Positions 18,875 through 28,486 of a DNA stretch of 64,000 nucleotides are shown here, piece after piece. The position numbers and the translations under genes are program-made. The stretch is from Thiorhodococcus drewsii AZ1 (lineage in GTDB: Bacteria > Pseudomonadota > Gammaproteobacteria > Chromatiales > Chromatiaceae): contig NZ_AFWT01000002.1 in assembly GCF_000224065.1 (NCBI RefSeq), positions 124,001-188,000 of the forward strand. The letters are read 5' to 3'. Position 1 is the stretch's first letter. Each line of letters opens with the position of its first letter. The notes below the pieces were generated by a model. It was not told the DNA's origin. It searched no databases and was given only the letters and a program-made list of their open reading frames with translations.

Positions 18875-20524
18875 ATGAACCCAATGCGCCGAATCACCGT
18901 AAACAGCCGTCTATGGATTCTGATGGGAATCGTCGCCCTGGGAATCGGCATCGGTTTCGGTGTGGCACTCTGGGAACTACGCGTCATGCTGATGGACGAG
19001 AAGGCCACCCAGCTGACCAAATTGGTGGAGACGGCAACCAGCACCATCAACGCGCGGTATCGCGCGATGAGCCAAGGCGCCATGGATGAGACAGCCGCCA
19101 AACAGGCGGCACTCAAGGAGCTTTCCACCCTCAGATACGAAGGTGGAAACTATTTCTGGGTGACGGATCTCTCCGGACAGGCCGTCATGCACCCGCTCAA
19201 GCCGGAACTCGACGGAACCGACACCCGTCCCCTGACCGACGCCAACGGCAAGCGTTTCTGGGAGGAGATCTGGAAGAAGGCAAACGCAGAGGGCCGAGGC
19301 ACCGTGTCCTATGCCTGGCCCAAGCCCGGCGAGACACAACCCGGACCGAAGCTCGCCTATTTCCAAACATTCGAGCCCTGGGGTTGGGTCGTCGCCACTG
19401 GGATCTATATCGACGATGTCGATGCCTCCTTCAAGGACAACGCGATCATTCTTGCGGGCGTCGGCGGCCTGGTCCTGCTGATCGTGCTCACCCTCACCGC
19501 ATTCACCGGGCGCTCGATCGTGACGCCGGTCCGCGAGGCAACCCACGCCATGATCGATATCGCGCGTGGCGCGGGCGACCTCACCAAGCGCCTCGCAACC
19601 GAGGGACGCGACGAGGTCGCCGAACTGGCCGCTGGATTCAACGCCTTCGCATGCAAGACCGAGGGCATGGTCGTCCAAGTCGCTCAGGCCACCATCAGGA
19701 TCGCCGCAGCGGCCGAGGAACTGACGGCCGTGACCGAAACCAGCAGCGAGGGCATGGAGCGCCAGCGCGGTGAGGTCCAACAGGTCGCCACCGCCGTCAC
19801 CCAGATGTCGGCCACCATCCAGGACATCGCCCAAAACGCCGAGGCCGCCGCCGCCTCGGCATTCGCGGCCGACAGCAGCGCACGCGAAGGCGGAGAGACA
19901 GTCAAGGGCGTTCTGGAAGCCAACCGGCACCTCGCCGCCGAGGTCGAGCAGGTCGCGGGAAGCATTCATCGCTTCAGCGCGCAGAGCCAATCCATCGGCA
20001 GCGTGCTCGATGTCATTCGCGAAATCGCCGAACAGACCAATCTGCTGGCCCTGAACGCGGCGATCGAGGCAGCGCGGGCCGGCGAGCAGGGACGCGGATT
20101 CGCCGTCGTCGCCGACGAGGTGCGCACGCTGGCCAGTCGAACCCAACAGTCCACCAGCGAAATCCATAGCATGATCGAGACACTGCGCACGGTGGCCAAG
20201 GAGGCGGTGGAACGTATCGAACGGGGCGAATCCATTACGACGGACACCCTGGCGCAGGCGACTCATGCACAGGAGGCGCTGGACCAGATTCTGGACTCCA
20301 TCGGTAACATCCGCGATATGAACACCCAGATCGCCAGCGCCGCCGAGGAGCAAGCGGCCGTGGCTCAGGAAATCGACCGTAGCGTCGTCAGCATCTCGGA
20401 GCTATCGGAGGATTCGGCACAGCACTCAGAACATACGGTCGCAGCCAGTCGCGAACTCTCCCAACTGAGCGCGGACCTTCAGACCATGGTCGGCCATTTC
20501 AAGGTCGGAACCAGGCAGGCATGA
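18875..20524 (+). CDS. Methyl-accepting chemotaxis protein with Cache sensor domain
   Basis: 549-residue transmembrane chemoreceptor. A first membrane segment (about 9-30) is followed by a single-Cache periplasmic sensor (about 35-190; hallmark [18 protein letters not shown]), a second membrane segment (about 190-212), HAMP ([21 protein letters not shown]) and a long cytoplasmic coiled coil with the strongly conserved hairpin tip [20 protein letters not shown] followed by [15 protein letters not shown]. No C-terminal CheR-binding pentapeptide is seen. The ligand is unknown; small organic acids are common for this sensor class. It stands alone, 215 bp after trkH, with no visible Shine-Dalgarno. 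Confidence 0.93.
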   Translation: MNPMRRITVNSRLWILMGIVALGIGIGFGVALWELRVMLMDEKATQLTKLVETATSTINARYRAMSQGAMDETAAKQAALKELSTLRYEGGNYFWVTDLSGQAVMHPLKPELDGTDTRPLTDANGKRFWEEIWKKANAEGRGTVSYAWPKPGETQPGPKLAYFQTFEPWGWVVATGIYIDDVDASFKDNAIILAGVGGLVLLIVLTLTAFTGRSIVTPVREATHAMIDIARGAGDLTKRLATEGRDEVAELAAGFNAFACKTEGMVVQVAQATIRIAAAAEELTAVTETSSEGMERQRGEVQQVATAVTQMSATIQDIAQNAEAAAASAFAADSSAREGGETVKGVLEANRHLAAEVEQVAGSIHRFSAQSQSIGSVLDVIREIAEQTNLLALNAAIEAARAGEQGRGFAVVADEVRTLASRTQQSTSEIHSMIETLRTVAKEAVERIERGESITTDTLAQATHAQEALDQILDSIGNIRDMNTQIASAAEEQAAVAQEIDRSVVSISELSEDSAQHSEHTVAASRELSQLSADLQTMVGHFKVGTRQA

Positions 20525-20767
20525 CGTGTACACTTTGCCAAGCCCTTCCCGAAACGGCTCCAGCCCCACGCGCACACTCGGGGTCCGCGCATAAGACGCT
20601 TAGCGAACGAGCGCATACCCAATGACGCCGGATTGAGGTTCGCTTCAAGGCGACATGGATGTTGACAGAAATCGCCTTGACCGTCATTTGATAGCGGGAG
20701 CGGAGGTACTGCGCCACATACACACGAACGAGCAGCGATCTCGTCGAACCACTCGACGCCCTCAGCC

Positions 20768-23692
20768 GTGACCGATCGATATGGAACCGCTACCCGCACT
20801 GATACCCTAATGGCCTCCGAAACACATCAGATCCTCGTCATTGAGGACGATCCCGCCCACGTCGAAGCCATTCGACGCTCGCTCGAATCTGGGGAACAGT
20901 TCGCCTGCATGCGTGTCGCCACCTCGCTGACCGAGGCTCGACGATGTATCGTCGAATCGTCCCCCGACATCGTCATCGCCGACCTCAATCTATGCGATGG
21001 CAAGGCCTATGATCTGATCAGCGATCAACCCGATCCCGGCTTCCCGCTGCTCGTCATGACCAGCCATGGCGACGAGCAGATGGCGGTGCAGGCATTGAAG
21101 GCCGGCGCCTTGGATTATGTCGTCAAGTCGCCCGAAACCCTTGCCCAGATACCACGACTGCTCGAGCGGGTGCTGCGCGAATGGGGACATATCCGCGAGC
21201 GTGCGCAGGCACAGCGCGCACTGCGGGAGTCGGAGCGCCGTCTGATGGACATCATCGATTTCCTGCCGGACCCAACCTTTGCGGTCGATCGCGAGGGCCA
21301 TCTCATTGCCTGGAACCATGCGCTGGAGCGCATCACCGGACGCGACAAGTCGCGCGTGCTCGGGCAACACATTCACAAGCAATACTCCGCCTTTTACGAC
21401 ACCCCTCATCCAACGCTGCTGGACGCGGTCCTGAATCCCAAGGTCGATTTCAGTGCGGACTACGACTACATCAAGCGCGACGGCGACCAAATCGTCGCCG
21501 AGATCTTCAGTTCCAGGCTCAACGACGGGAAAGGCGCCCACCTGTGGATCGTCGCCGCACCACTGTTCAACACCGACCGGGAACTCGTCGGAGCCATCGA
21601 GTCGATCCGCGATATCAGCGACACCAAACAGGCCCAAATCGAGCTGCAGCAGGCCTACGGCGAGACCCGCGCCATCACCGAGGCCGTACACGACATTCTC
21701 TACATGGTCGACCGGAGCGGACGGCTCATCTGGTGGAACAAGCGGCTCGAAGAAGAGACCGGCTGCTCGGGCGAGTCGTTGCGCAACCGCCCCTTCTCGG
21801 ACTTTTTCGTCGAAGAGGACGTCAAAAAAATGCGCAACGCGTTCGAGAATGCCTTGAATAAAGGCTATGGCGAGGTCGAAAGCCTGGCGCTCACGACCAA
21901 TGGACTCCGCACCTATCGCTACAACGGTGTTCCCGTTCGTGACTCTTCGGGCACCATCATCGGCGTCGCCGGCGTCGGCCAGGACATCACCGCAAGCGTA
22001 CGCAACCATGAAGAGCTACGGCTCGCCGCGACCGTTCTCAAAAACATCCGCGAAGGACTCATGATCTCGGATGCCCAAGCCAACAAGGTGATCGCCATCA
22101 ATCCGGCCTTCACCGAGATCACTGGCTACACGCAAGCCGAGGCGCTGCAGGGCACCACCCGAATGCTCCGATCGGGGCGACACGACCCAGCCTTCTACCA
22201 GGCCATGTGGGCCTCGATCAAACGCTCGGGACACTGGCAGGGCGAAATCTGGAACCGCCGCAAGAATGGAGAAATCTTTCCGGCCTGGCTGACCATCAGC
22301 ACCGTGCGCGACGAGTCGGGCGAGATCAGCAACTACGTGGCCGTCCTCTCGGACATCAGCAAGATCAAGCAATCCGAGGCTCAGCTGGAGCACCTGGCCC
22401 ACTATGATCCCTTGACCAACCTGCCGAACCGCCTGCTGCTCAACTCCCGCCTGGAGCACGCGATCCAGCGCGCCAGGCGCAACAACACCAAGGTCGCCGT
22501 GCTCTTCATCGACCTGGATCGGTTCAAGCATGTCAACGACAGCCTCGGCCATCCGGTCGGGGACGAACTGCTACAGGCGGTCGCGCGGAGACTGTCCGGC
22601 CGCATTCGCAGCGAGGACACGCTCGCACGCCTCGGCGGAGACGAATTCGTCGTGCTGCTGGAATCCATCGCCAAACCCGGCGAGTGCGGACTGGTGGCTC
22701 AGATGATCATCAGCCTCATGCAACCACCCTTCCGCCTGAGCGACGAGCGCGAGATCTTCATCGGCGCCAGCGTCGGAATCAGCATCTACCCGGATAACGG
22801 CGCGCATGCCATCGATCTGTTGCGCAATGCCGATACCGCCATGTCCCAAGCCAAAATCCAGGGGCGCAATACCTATCGCTTTTACATGGAGTCGCTCACG
22901 CGGGCGGCCAATGCGCGGCTGACGCTCGAATCCAAGCTCCGTCACGCACTGGACAGCGAGGAGTTCCTCGTCCATTTCCAGCCCCAGGTCTCCATGTCAA
23001 ACGAACGCATCCTCGGCGTCGAGGCGCTGGTCCGATGGCAAGATCCAGAGGAAGGACTCATTCAACCAGACCGGTTCATCCCCCTAGCCGAGGAAACCAG
23101 GCTAATCGTCCCGCTCGGCGCCTGGGTGCTGAGGCAATCCTGCCGCCAGATGCGCATCTGGCGCGATGCCGGTCTGCCACCCATGACGATCGCGGTCAAT
23201 CTGTCGATCCAGCAGTTTGCCCAACGCGACCTGGCGGTTCAGGTTGCCGACATCCTTGAGGCGTTCGACCTGCCCGCCAGCTGTCTCGAACTGGAGCTGA
23301 CCGAGAGCATGATCATGCAAAACGATGCGCACGGCATCGACATCCTCAACGAACTGCAAGAACTGGGGGTCGGGCTCGCGATCGACGATTTCGGAACCGG
23401 CTATTCCTCGCTCGCCTATCTGAAACGCCTGCCGATCGACACGCTCAAGATCGACAAGAGCTTCGTCGATGGCATCCCAAACGACCGCAACGATGCTGAG
23501 ATCGCCACCACCATCATCGCGATGGCGCACAACCTCAAGCTCAGCGTCTTGGCCGAGGGGGTCGAGACGCCCGAGCAGCGCATCTTCCTGCGAGATTCGG
23601 GCTGCGATAGCTATCAGGGATATCTCTTCAGTCGCCCCGTTCCGGCGGAATCGATCGAAGCCCTCTTCAGGCATCCCCCCAAGATCGACTGA
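20768..23692 (+). CDS. REC-PAS-PAS-PAS-GGDEF-EAL c-di-GMP signalling protein
   Basis: 974-residue cytoplasmic protein. A receiver domain (ILVIEDDPAHVEAIRRSL; Asp in VIADLNL; Lys in YVVKS) is followed by three PAS domains (roughly 150-270, 280-395, 400-520), a diguanylate cyclase domain with intact RLGGDEFVVL near residue 624, and a phosphodiesterase domain with intact EALVRW near residue 752, plus DDFGTGYSSLAYLKRLPIDTL-type and KIDKSF motifs further on. Both catalytic signatures are complete, so it may make or degrade c-di-GMP depending on the signal. The start is a GTG at 20768 or an ATG at 20810; neither has a good Shine-Dalgarno. No partner kinase is adjacent. Confidence 0.93.
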   Translation: MTDRYGTATRTDTLMASETHQILVIEDDPAHVEAIRRSLESGEQFACMRVATSLTEARRCIVESSPDIVIADLNLCDGKAYDLISDQPDPGFPLLVMTSHGDEQMAVQALKAGALDYVVKSPETLAQIPRLLERVLREWGHIRERAQAQRALRESERRLMDIIDFLPDPTFAVDREGHLIAWNHALERITGRDKSRVLGQHIHKQYSAFYDTPHPTLLDAVLNPKVDFSADYDYIKRDGDQIVAEIFSSRLNDGKGAHLWIVAAPLFNTDRELVGAIESIRDISDTKQAQIELQQAYGETRAITEAVHDILYMVDRSGRLIWWNKRLEEETGCSGESLRNRPFSDFFVEEDVKKMRNAFENALNKGYGEVESLALTTNGLRTYRYNGVPVRDSSGTIIGVAGVGQDITASVRNHEELRLAATVLKNIREGLMISDAQANKVIAINPAFTEITGYTQAEALQGTTRMLRSGRHDPAFYQAMWASIKRSGHWQGEIWNRRKNGEIFPAWLTISTVRDESGEISNYVAVLSDISKIKQSEAQLEHLAHYDPLTNLPNRLLLNSRLEHAIQRARRNNTKVAVLFIDLDRFKHVNDSLGHPVGDELLQAVARRLSGRIRSEDTLARLGGDEFVVLLESIAKPGECGLVAQMIISLMQPPFRLSDEREIFIGASVGISIYPDNGAHAIDLLRNADTAMSQAKIQGRNTYRFYMESLTRAANARLTLESKLRHALDSEEFLVHFQPQVSMSNERILGVEALVRWQDPEEGLIQPDRFIPLAEETRLIVPLGAWVLRQSCRQMRIWRDAGLPPMTIAVNLSIQQFAQRDLAVQVADILEAFDLPASCLELELTESMIMQNDAHGIDILNELQELGVGLAIDDFGTGYSSLAYLKRLPIDTLKIDKSFVDGIPNDRNDAEIATTIIAMAHNLKLSVLAEGVETPEQRIFLRDSGCDSYQGYLFSRPVPAESIEALFRHPPKID

Positions 23693-23713
23693 CGCACCGA
23701 CTCACAGCGGCCG

Positions 23714-23732
23714 GATCCGAAGCGTTCGGATC
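23714..23732. terminator. Perfect hairpin between convergent genes
   Basis: GATCCGAA at 23714-23721 pairs with TTCGGATC at 23725-23732 around GCG, in the 64-bp gap between the convergent GGDEF-EAL gene and mobB. There is no strong T tract on either side, so this is a possible bidirectional transcript end only. Confidence 0.35.
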
Positions 23733-23756
23733 GATTCAACCTCGGCCCAACGCCGC

Positions 23757-24311
23757 TCAGCTCAACTCCATTATGAAATCGGCGATAGATTCCGGATCGT
23801 CGAGTGGAAGGGTTTGCGGATGCGCGGCGGTTGGCAGGGGATCCTGTGTCGCAACGGCAATGATATCGGGGTCGGACGGATAGAGCGGGGGCTGACCGAG
23901 AATCGCGCGATAGACCTCGATCTTGGGATAGGCCGCGTGCTTGAAGCCCTCCACCAAAATCAGATCGAGACGCTCGCATTCGAAACGCGCCAGCATTTCG
24001 TCCAAATTCGGATCGTCCTCGCGCGCGCGCTCCTCGACCTGGAGCGCCCAGCGGGCCCGCGACGCCAGGAGGGTCTGAGCCGCGCCCGCAGCGCGAATCT
24101 CAAAGCTATCCTTCCCCGGAACATCGAGATCGAATCGATGATGGGCATGCTTCAGATAACCGACCCGCAGCCCCTTGGCGGTGAGCTCAGCGACCACCCG
24201 CCGCAAGAGCGTCGTCTTGCCGCTGCCGCTAGGCGCCACGAAACCGAAGACGGGGAGCGTCCCCTTCACCGAAGTGGAACCAAATCGCTCACGCTCATCC
24301 ATCGTCCGCAC
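23757..24311 (-). CDS. mobB: Molybdopterin-guanine dinucleotide biosynthesis adaptor MobB
   Basis: GTP-binding accessory of molybdenum-cofactor (MGD) synthesis. The 184-residue protein starts with a P-loop GFVAPSGSGKTTLLRR and has the family's GYLKHAHHRFDLDVPGKDS and LDLILVEGFKHAAYPKIEVY motifs. Two starts are possible: GTG at 24311, which abuts the upstream gene's stop and has an AAGGG element in front, or ATG at 24302. No mobA or moa/moe gene is next to it. It is coupled to an HDOD regulator, an unusual partner. Confidence 0.93.
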   Translation of the reverse strand: MRTMDERERFGSTSVKGTLPVFGFVAPSGSGKTTLLRRVVAELTAKGLRVGYLKHAHHRFDLDVPGKDSFEIRAAGAAQTLLASRARWALQVEERAREDDPNLDEMLARFECERLDLILVEGFKHAAYPKIEVYRAILGQPPLYPSDPDIIAVATQDPLPTAAHPQTLPLDDPESIADFIMELS

Positions 24312-25553
24312 TCAACCCTTTTCGCCCCGAAGCATGGCCATGACATCCGAGATCTGCTCGCTCGCCTCGGCGATCACATCGACCTCCTCAGTTTGCCCCA
24401 CCCGCCCCAGACCCAGTTTGTAATAGGCGGGAACGTCATAATAGCGCGGCAGCGGTCCACGCGACTCGGATTGATGCAGGCGATAGAGACGCGCCAGGAG
24501 GACGATGTCGCAATAATCGGGACGATCATCTTGATCCCTGTACCAATGGTCGGACTCACGGACCACCCGCACCAGCTCGGACCCCAGACCCCAATCGTTC
24601 ACCACCAGCTCGCCGACCATGCCCTTGAGTCGCAGAATCGCCGCGTCCAGCTCATCGTCCGCGATCTCGCGCTCATTACGGCTGACGAAGTCGATGATGG
24701 GCACCACACCGACGTCATGAAGCAGCCCGGCCAACAGCGCCTGCTCGGGATGAAATCCCTCGCACTGCCTCGCGATTACGAAGCTGAGCGCCGAGATATG
24801 CACGCAGCGGTTCCAGGCGGCCTTCATGTGATGTTTCATGAGCGGAGACTTGCTCTTGAACACCTGCTGCATCGAGAGACTCATGACCACCGATCGGGTC
24901 ATCTCCATGCCCAGACGAATGATGGCGTTGCGCACATCGGCGATCGGCTTGGCGCCCCGATACATGGGGCTATTGGACAAGCGGATCAGACCGCCGGTGA
25001 CGGCCAGATCCATCTGCACGATGCGTGCGAGACGGGAGGAGGTGATATTTGGATCATTCATCGCATCCTGGATCGCCCGCGCGATCTTGGGCAGCGGGGG
25101 CAGGGACAAACGACCGTCCTGACTGGCCTGATACAGACTGGCGAGCAGACCGGTTTCCGTTTTGCTGAGCTGCGTCCTCTGAAGCGCCTCGTCCGATTTC
25201 GACGGATCTGGATCGAGGGCCAGGAACAACTGACGATCGAGGCGCAAGAACTCGCAGTCGGTCAGAAACACGGCATGGTCGCGCAGTCGATTCTCCGAGA
25301 AGACCGGCTGACAGGCCCGCATGGTCCCCGCCTCCAGGATCTCTTTGTCGTCCCCCTTGAAGAGACAGACCTTCCCCGACAGCAGGTATCCCAGCCAGGG
25401 ATGCTCTTGAATCGCGGTCATCTTTCGCCCCGCAGACACAGTGGCAATCTGTCCGGAATGGGCGAGCCGCGCGCGATCCTCCTTAGCCAGCTGATGAACA
25501 GGGGCCAGGTCGTCAAGCGTCGATGCCGAAAGCGAGTGAGTCATGCGTTTCAT
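24312..25553 (-). CDS. HDOD protein with N-terminal cyclic-nucleotide-binding-like domain
   Basis: 413 residues. Residues about 15-130 resemble a cNMP-binding beta roll (LAKEDRARLAHSGQIATVSAG ... GYLLSGKVCLFKGDDK), with no obvious phosphate-binding Arg signature, so ligand binding is doubtful. Residues about 150-350 form an HDOD domain (LPPLPKIARAIQDAMNDPNI, IIRLGMEMTRSVVMSLSMQQ, LLAGLLHDVGVVPIIDFV) that retains an HD pair. Start codons at 25553 (longest) or 25541 are both possible. The stop lies immediately before the mobB GTG, so the two genes are almost certainly one operon. It diverges from ettA by 228 bp, which holds nothing else I recognise. Confidence 0.85.
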   Translation of the reverse strand: MKRMTHSLSASTLDDLAPVHQLAKEDRARLAHSGQIATVSAGRKMTAIQEHPWLGYLLSGKVCLFKGDDKEILEAGTMRACQPVFSENRLRDHAVFLTDCEFLRLDRQLFLALDPDPSKSDEALQRTQLSKTETGLLASLYQASQDGRLSLPPLPKIARAIQDAMNDPNITSSRLARIVQMDLAVTGGLIRLSNSPMYRGAKPIADVRNAIIRLGMEMTRSVVMSLSMQQVFKSKSPLMKHHMKAAWNRCVHISALSFVIARQCEGFHPEQALLAGLLHDVGVVPIIDFVSRNEREIADDELDAAILRLKGMVGELVVNDWGLGSELVRVVRESDHWYRDQDDRPDYCDIVLLARLYRLHQSESRGPLPRYYDVPAYYKLGLGRVGQTEEVDVIAEASEQISDVMAMLRGEKG

Positions 25554-25781
25554 CCAAAGTGTTCGCCACTACAACTATAGATTGACCCAAGCGGTTAAAG
25601 CCCGTCCAGTCTCTATCGGCCAGGATGCCCCATCCGACGGGGACTTTGGACATTCTCGCGACGACAGCGCAGAATGCATACCCTACGGAGGCGCAACACC
25701 TTCCTCGCGGCATGCGCCGCAGGTCCGCCAAGCGGATCGCTCCCAAGCATTCATCACGATTAGACTCAGCATTCGCACCCA

Positions 25782-27449
25782 ATGGCTCAATACATTTACA
25801 CGATGAATCGGGTTGGCAAGATCGTGCCGCCCAAGCGCGTCATCCTGCGCGACATCTCTCTCTCATTCTTCCCCGGCGCCAAGATCGGCGTACTGGGCCT
25901 GAACGGCTCGGGCAAGTCCTCGCTGCTACGCATCATGGCCGGTGTCGACACCGAGATCGAGGGCGAAGCACGCCCCCAGCCCGGCACCAAGATCGGCTAT
26001 CTGTCTCAGGAACCGCAGCTGGATCCGAGCAAGGATGTGCGCGGCAATGTCGAGGAGGCGCTCGAACACATCAAGGCCGCGCTCACGCGTCTGGATGCCG
26101 TCTACGCCGCCTATGCCGAGCCGGACGCCGATTTCGACGCGCTCGCCCAGGAACAGGCCGAACTCGAGAACCTGATCGAAGCGACCGACGGCCACAATCT
26201 GGACCGCACGCTGGAGGTCGCCGCCGACGCCTTGCGTCTGCCGCCCTGGGATGCCGACGTCACCAAGCTCTCCGGTGGCGAACGCCGCCGCGTCGCGCTC
26301 TGCCGCCTGTTGCTCTCCAAGCCCGACATGCTGCTGCTCGACGAACCGACCAACCATCTGGACGCCGAGTCGATCGCCTGGCTGGAGCGCTTCCTGCACG
26401 AGTATCCGGGCACCGTGGTGGCCGTCACCCACGACCGCTACTTCCTCGACAATGTCGCCGGCTGGATTCTGGAGCTCGACCGTGGCCACGGCATCCCCTG
26501 GGAAGGCAACTATTCCTCCTGGCTCGATCAGAAGGAGAAGCGTCTGGAGCTGGAACAGAAGCAGGAACAGGCCCGCATCAAGGCCATGAAGCAGGAGCTA
26601 GAGTGGGTGCGCTCCAACCCCAAGGGTCGGCATGCCAAGAGCAAGGCGCGTCTCGCCCGCTTCGACGAGTTGCAATCGCAGGACTTCCAGGCCCGTAACG
26701 AGACCAACGAGATCTACATCCCGCCGGGTCCGCGTCTCGGCGATCTGGTGATCGAGGCCGAGGGGTTGAAGAAGGCCTACGGCGACAACCTGCTCTACGA
26801 AAACCTCTCGTTCAGTCTGCCGAAGGGCGGCATCGTGGGGGTTATCGGCCCCAACGGCGCGGGCAAGACCACCCTCTTCCGCATCATCACCGGCAAGGAA
26901 CAGCCCGATGCCGGCACCCTGAAGGTCGGTGAGACGGTGCAGGCGGCCTATGTCGATCAGAGCCGCGACGCGCTCGACGACAGCAAGACCATATGGGAAG
27001 AGATCTCGGACGGTGCCGACAACATCATCGTCGGACGCTACGAGATGTCGTCGCGCGCTTACTGCGGTCGTTTCAATTTCAAGGGAACCGATCAGCAGAA
27101 GCGCATCGGCGACCTCTCGGGCGGCGAGCGCAACCGCGTCCACCTGGCCAAGGTACTGAAGAGCGGCGGCAACCTGCTGCTGCTCGACGAACCGACCAAC
27201 GACCTCGACGTCGAGACTCTGCGCGCACTCGAAGAGGCGCTGCTGGTGTTCCCCGGCTGTGCCGTGGTCATCAGCCACGACCGCTGGTTCCTCGACCGTA
27301 TCGCCACCCACATCCTGGCGTTCGAAGGCGATTCCGAGGTGGTCTGGTTCGAGGGCAACTATGCCGACTACGAGGCCGATCGTCACCGCCGTCTAGGCAC
27401 CGAGGCCGACCAGCCGCACCGCATCAAGTACCGCCGTCTCTCCGCCTAA
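25782..27449 (+). CDS. ettA: Energy-dependent translational throttle protein EttA (ABC-F ATPase)
   Basis: Cytoplasmic ABC-F protein that binds the ribosomal E site and gates entry into elongation according to the ATP/ADP ratio. The 555 residues hold two ATPase cassettes: [14 protein letters not shown] with [15 protein letters not shown], and [14 protein letters not shown] with [15 protein letters not shown], both with LLLDEPTN Walker B segments, joined by a charged linker ([20 protein letters not shown]). The N-terminus [13 protein letters not shown] and the arm in the first cassette are those of EttA, and size matches the E. coli protein (555). Confidence 0.97.
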   Translation: MAQYIYTMNRVGKIVPPKRVILRDISLSFFPGAKIGVLGLNGSGKSSLLRIMAGVDTEIEGEARPQPGTKIGYLSQEPQLDPSKDVRGNVEEALEHIKAALTRLDAVYAAYAEPDADFDALAQEQAELENLIEATDGHNLDRTLEVAADALRLPPWDADVTKLSGGERRRVALCRLLLSKPDMLLLDEPTNHLDAESIAWLERFLHEYPGTVVAVTHDRYFLDNVAGWILELDRGHGIPWEGNYSSWLDQKEKRLELEQKQEQARIKAMKQELEWVRSNPKGRHAKSKARLARFDELQSQDFQARNETNEIYIPPGPRLGDLVIEAEGLKKAYGDNLLYENLSFSLPKGGIVGVIGPNGAGKTTLFRIITGKEQPDAGTLKVGETVQAAYVDQSRDALDDSKTIWEEISDGADNIIVGRYEMSSRAYCGRFNFKGTDQQKRIGDLSGGERNRVHLAKVLKSGGNLLLLDEPTNDLDVETLRALEEALLVFPGCAVVISHDRWFLDRIATHILAFEGDSEVVWFEGNYADYEADRHRRLGTEADQPHRIKYRRLSA

Positions 27450-27459
27450 GATCCGATCA

Positions 27460-27510
27460 TCAGCCACCGGCTTCCAGCTCACAGCAGTGTAGCGAGAAAC
27501 GGGTGGCTGA
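27460..27510. repeat. Inverted repeat between ettA and the DUF815 gene
   Basis: TCAGCCACC at 27460-27468 is matched by GGTGGCTGA at 27502-27510. The sequence between contains CTTCCAGCT, resembling the CCAGC heptad words near trkA. It may be a stable mRNA hairpin or a decayed repeat. Confidence 0.4.
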
Positions 27511-27538
27511 CTGCCGACCGCCTGAATTGGCTGCAAAC

Positions 27539-28405
27539 ATGACTCAAACCGATCGACTCCTGACCCGACTCGACGCGCTCGTCGACCGACTGGAACAGCT
27601 GCTCCCATCCGACACACCAACACCCGATTGGAGCGCGCACGCCTTCCGCTGGCGCGCCAAGGCCGAAAGCGGTTGGCTGCAAGCGGTTCATGCAACGCAC
27701 CGACTCGAACTCGCCGACCTGCTGGGATTGGAGCGACAAAAGGAAGAGATCGACCGCAACACCGCCCAGTTCATTGCCGGACGCGGCGCCAACAATGTCC
27801 TCTTGTGGGGCTCGCGCGGCACCGGCAAGTCTTCGCTGGTCAAGGCGGTCTTCAATCGCTACCGCGACCAGGGGCTGCGTCTCATCGAGGTCGACAAGGA
27901 CGACCTCATCCAGTTGCCCGACATCTTGGACCTCATCTACAACCGACCCGAACGCTTCATCCTCTTCTGCGACGACCTCTCGTTCGAGGCCAACGAATCG
28001 AGCTACAAGGCACTCAAGGCGGCACTCGACGGCTCCATCGCCGCGACACCTGACAACGTGCTCATCTATGCCACCTCGAATCGCCGCCATCTGCTGCCCG
28101 AGTTCCATTCGGAGAACCGCGAGGCGCGCATCCAGGACGGCGAGCTGCATCAAGGCGAATCGGTCGAGGAAAAGATCTCGCTGTCCGATCGCTTCGGTCT
28201 CTGGGTGTCCTTCCATCCCTTCAACCAAGCCCAGTATCTGGAAGTCGTGCGCCACTGGCTCGAACGCCTGAACGCCGAGCCCGACACACACGGAGATTGG
28301 GAGCTGATCGAACGCTCTGCCCTGCAATGGGCGCTACGCCGAGGATCGCGCAGCGGACGCACCGCATGGCAGTTCGCCAAGGATTGGGCCGGACGCGTCA
28401 ACTGA
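27539..28405 (+). CDS. DUF815 family AAA ATPase
   Basis: 288-residue cytoplasmic P-loop ATPase of the DUF815 family. Visible: Walker A LLWGSRGTGKSSLVKAVF near residue 97, Walker B FILFCDDLSF near 142, a sensor-like IYATSNRRHLLPEF and a conserved DRFGLWVSFHPF segment. The ATG at 27539 gives the N-terminus MTQTDRLLTRLDALVDRLEQ; the frame stays open far upstream inside ettA in an unconserved register, which I discarded. The family's role is not established. It follows ettA by 89 bp. Confidence 0.88.
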   Translation: MTQTDRLLTRLDALVDRLEQLLPSDTPTPDWSAHAFRWRAKAESGWLQAVHATHRLELADLLGLERQKEEIDRNTAQFIAGRGANNVLLWGSRGTGKSSLVKAVFNRYRDQGLRLIEVDKDDLIQLPDILDLIYNRPERFILFCDDLSFEANESSYKALKAALDGSIAATPDNVLIYATSNRRHLLPEFHSENREARIQDGELHQGESVEEKISLSDRFGLWVSFHPFNQAQYLEVVRHWLERLNAEPDTHGDWELIERSALQWALRRGSRSGRTAWQFAKDWAGRVN

Positions 28406-28434
28406 GGCGACGGAACCGCACAGGCACGAAAGGG

Positions 28435-28471
28435 CGCGCAGGTCTTTCTTGGCGTGCCCCGCACCTGCGCG
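28435..28471. terminator. Inverted repeat in the convergent DUF815/tatD gap
   Basis: CGCGCAGGT at 28435-28443 pairs with ACCTGCGCG at 28463-28471 across a 19-base loop, midway between two convergent genes. No T tract; a weak candidate for a shared transcript end. Confidence 0.3.
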
Positions 28472-28486
28472 GTTCAACGCCTGTCT

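Noticed and set aside
20651-20690. TTGACA and TTTGAT boxes before the GGDEF-EAL gene
   Set aside because: Spacing of 19 bases and a weak -10 make this no better than chance.
26993-27538. Upstream extension of the DUF815 frame within ettA
   Set aside because: Runs out of frame through the strongly conserved second ATPase cassette of ettA and is not conserved.
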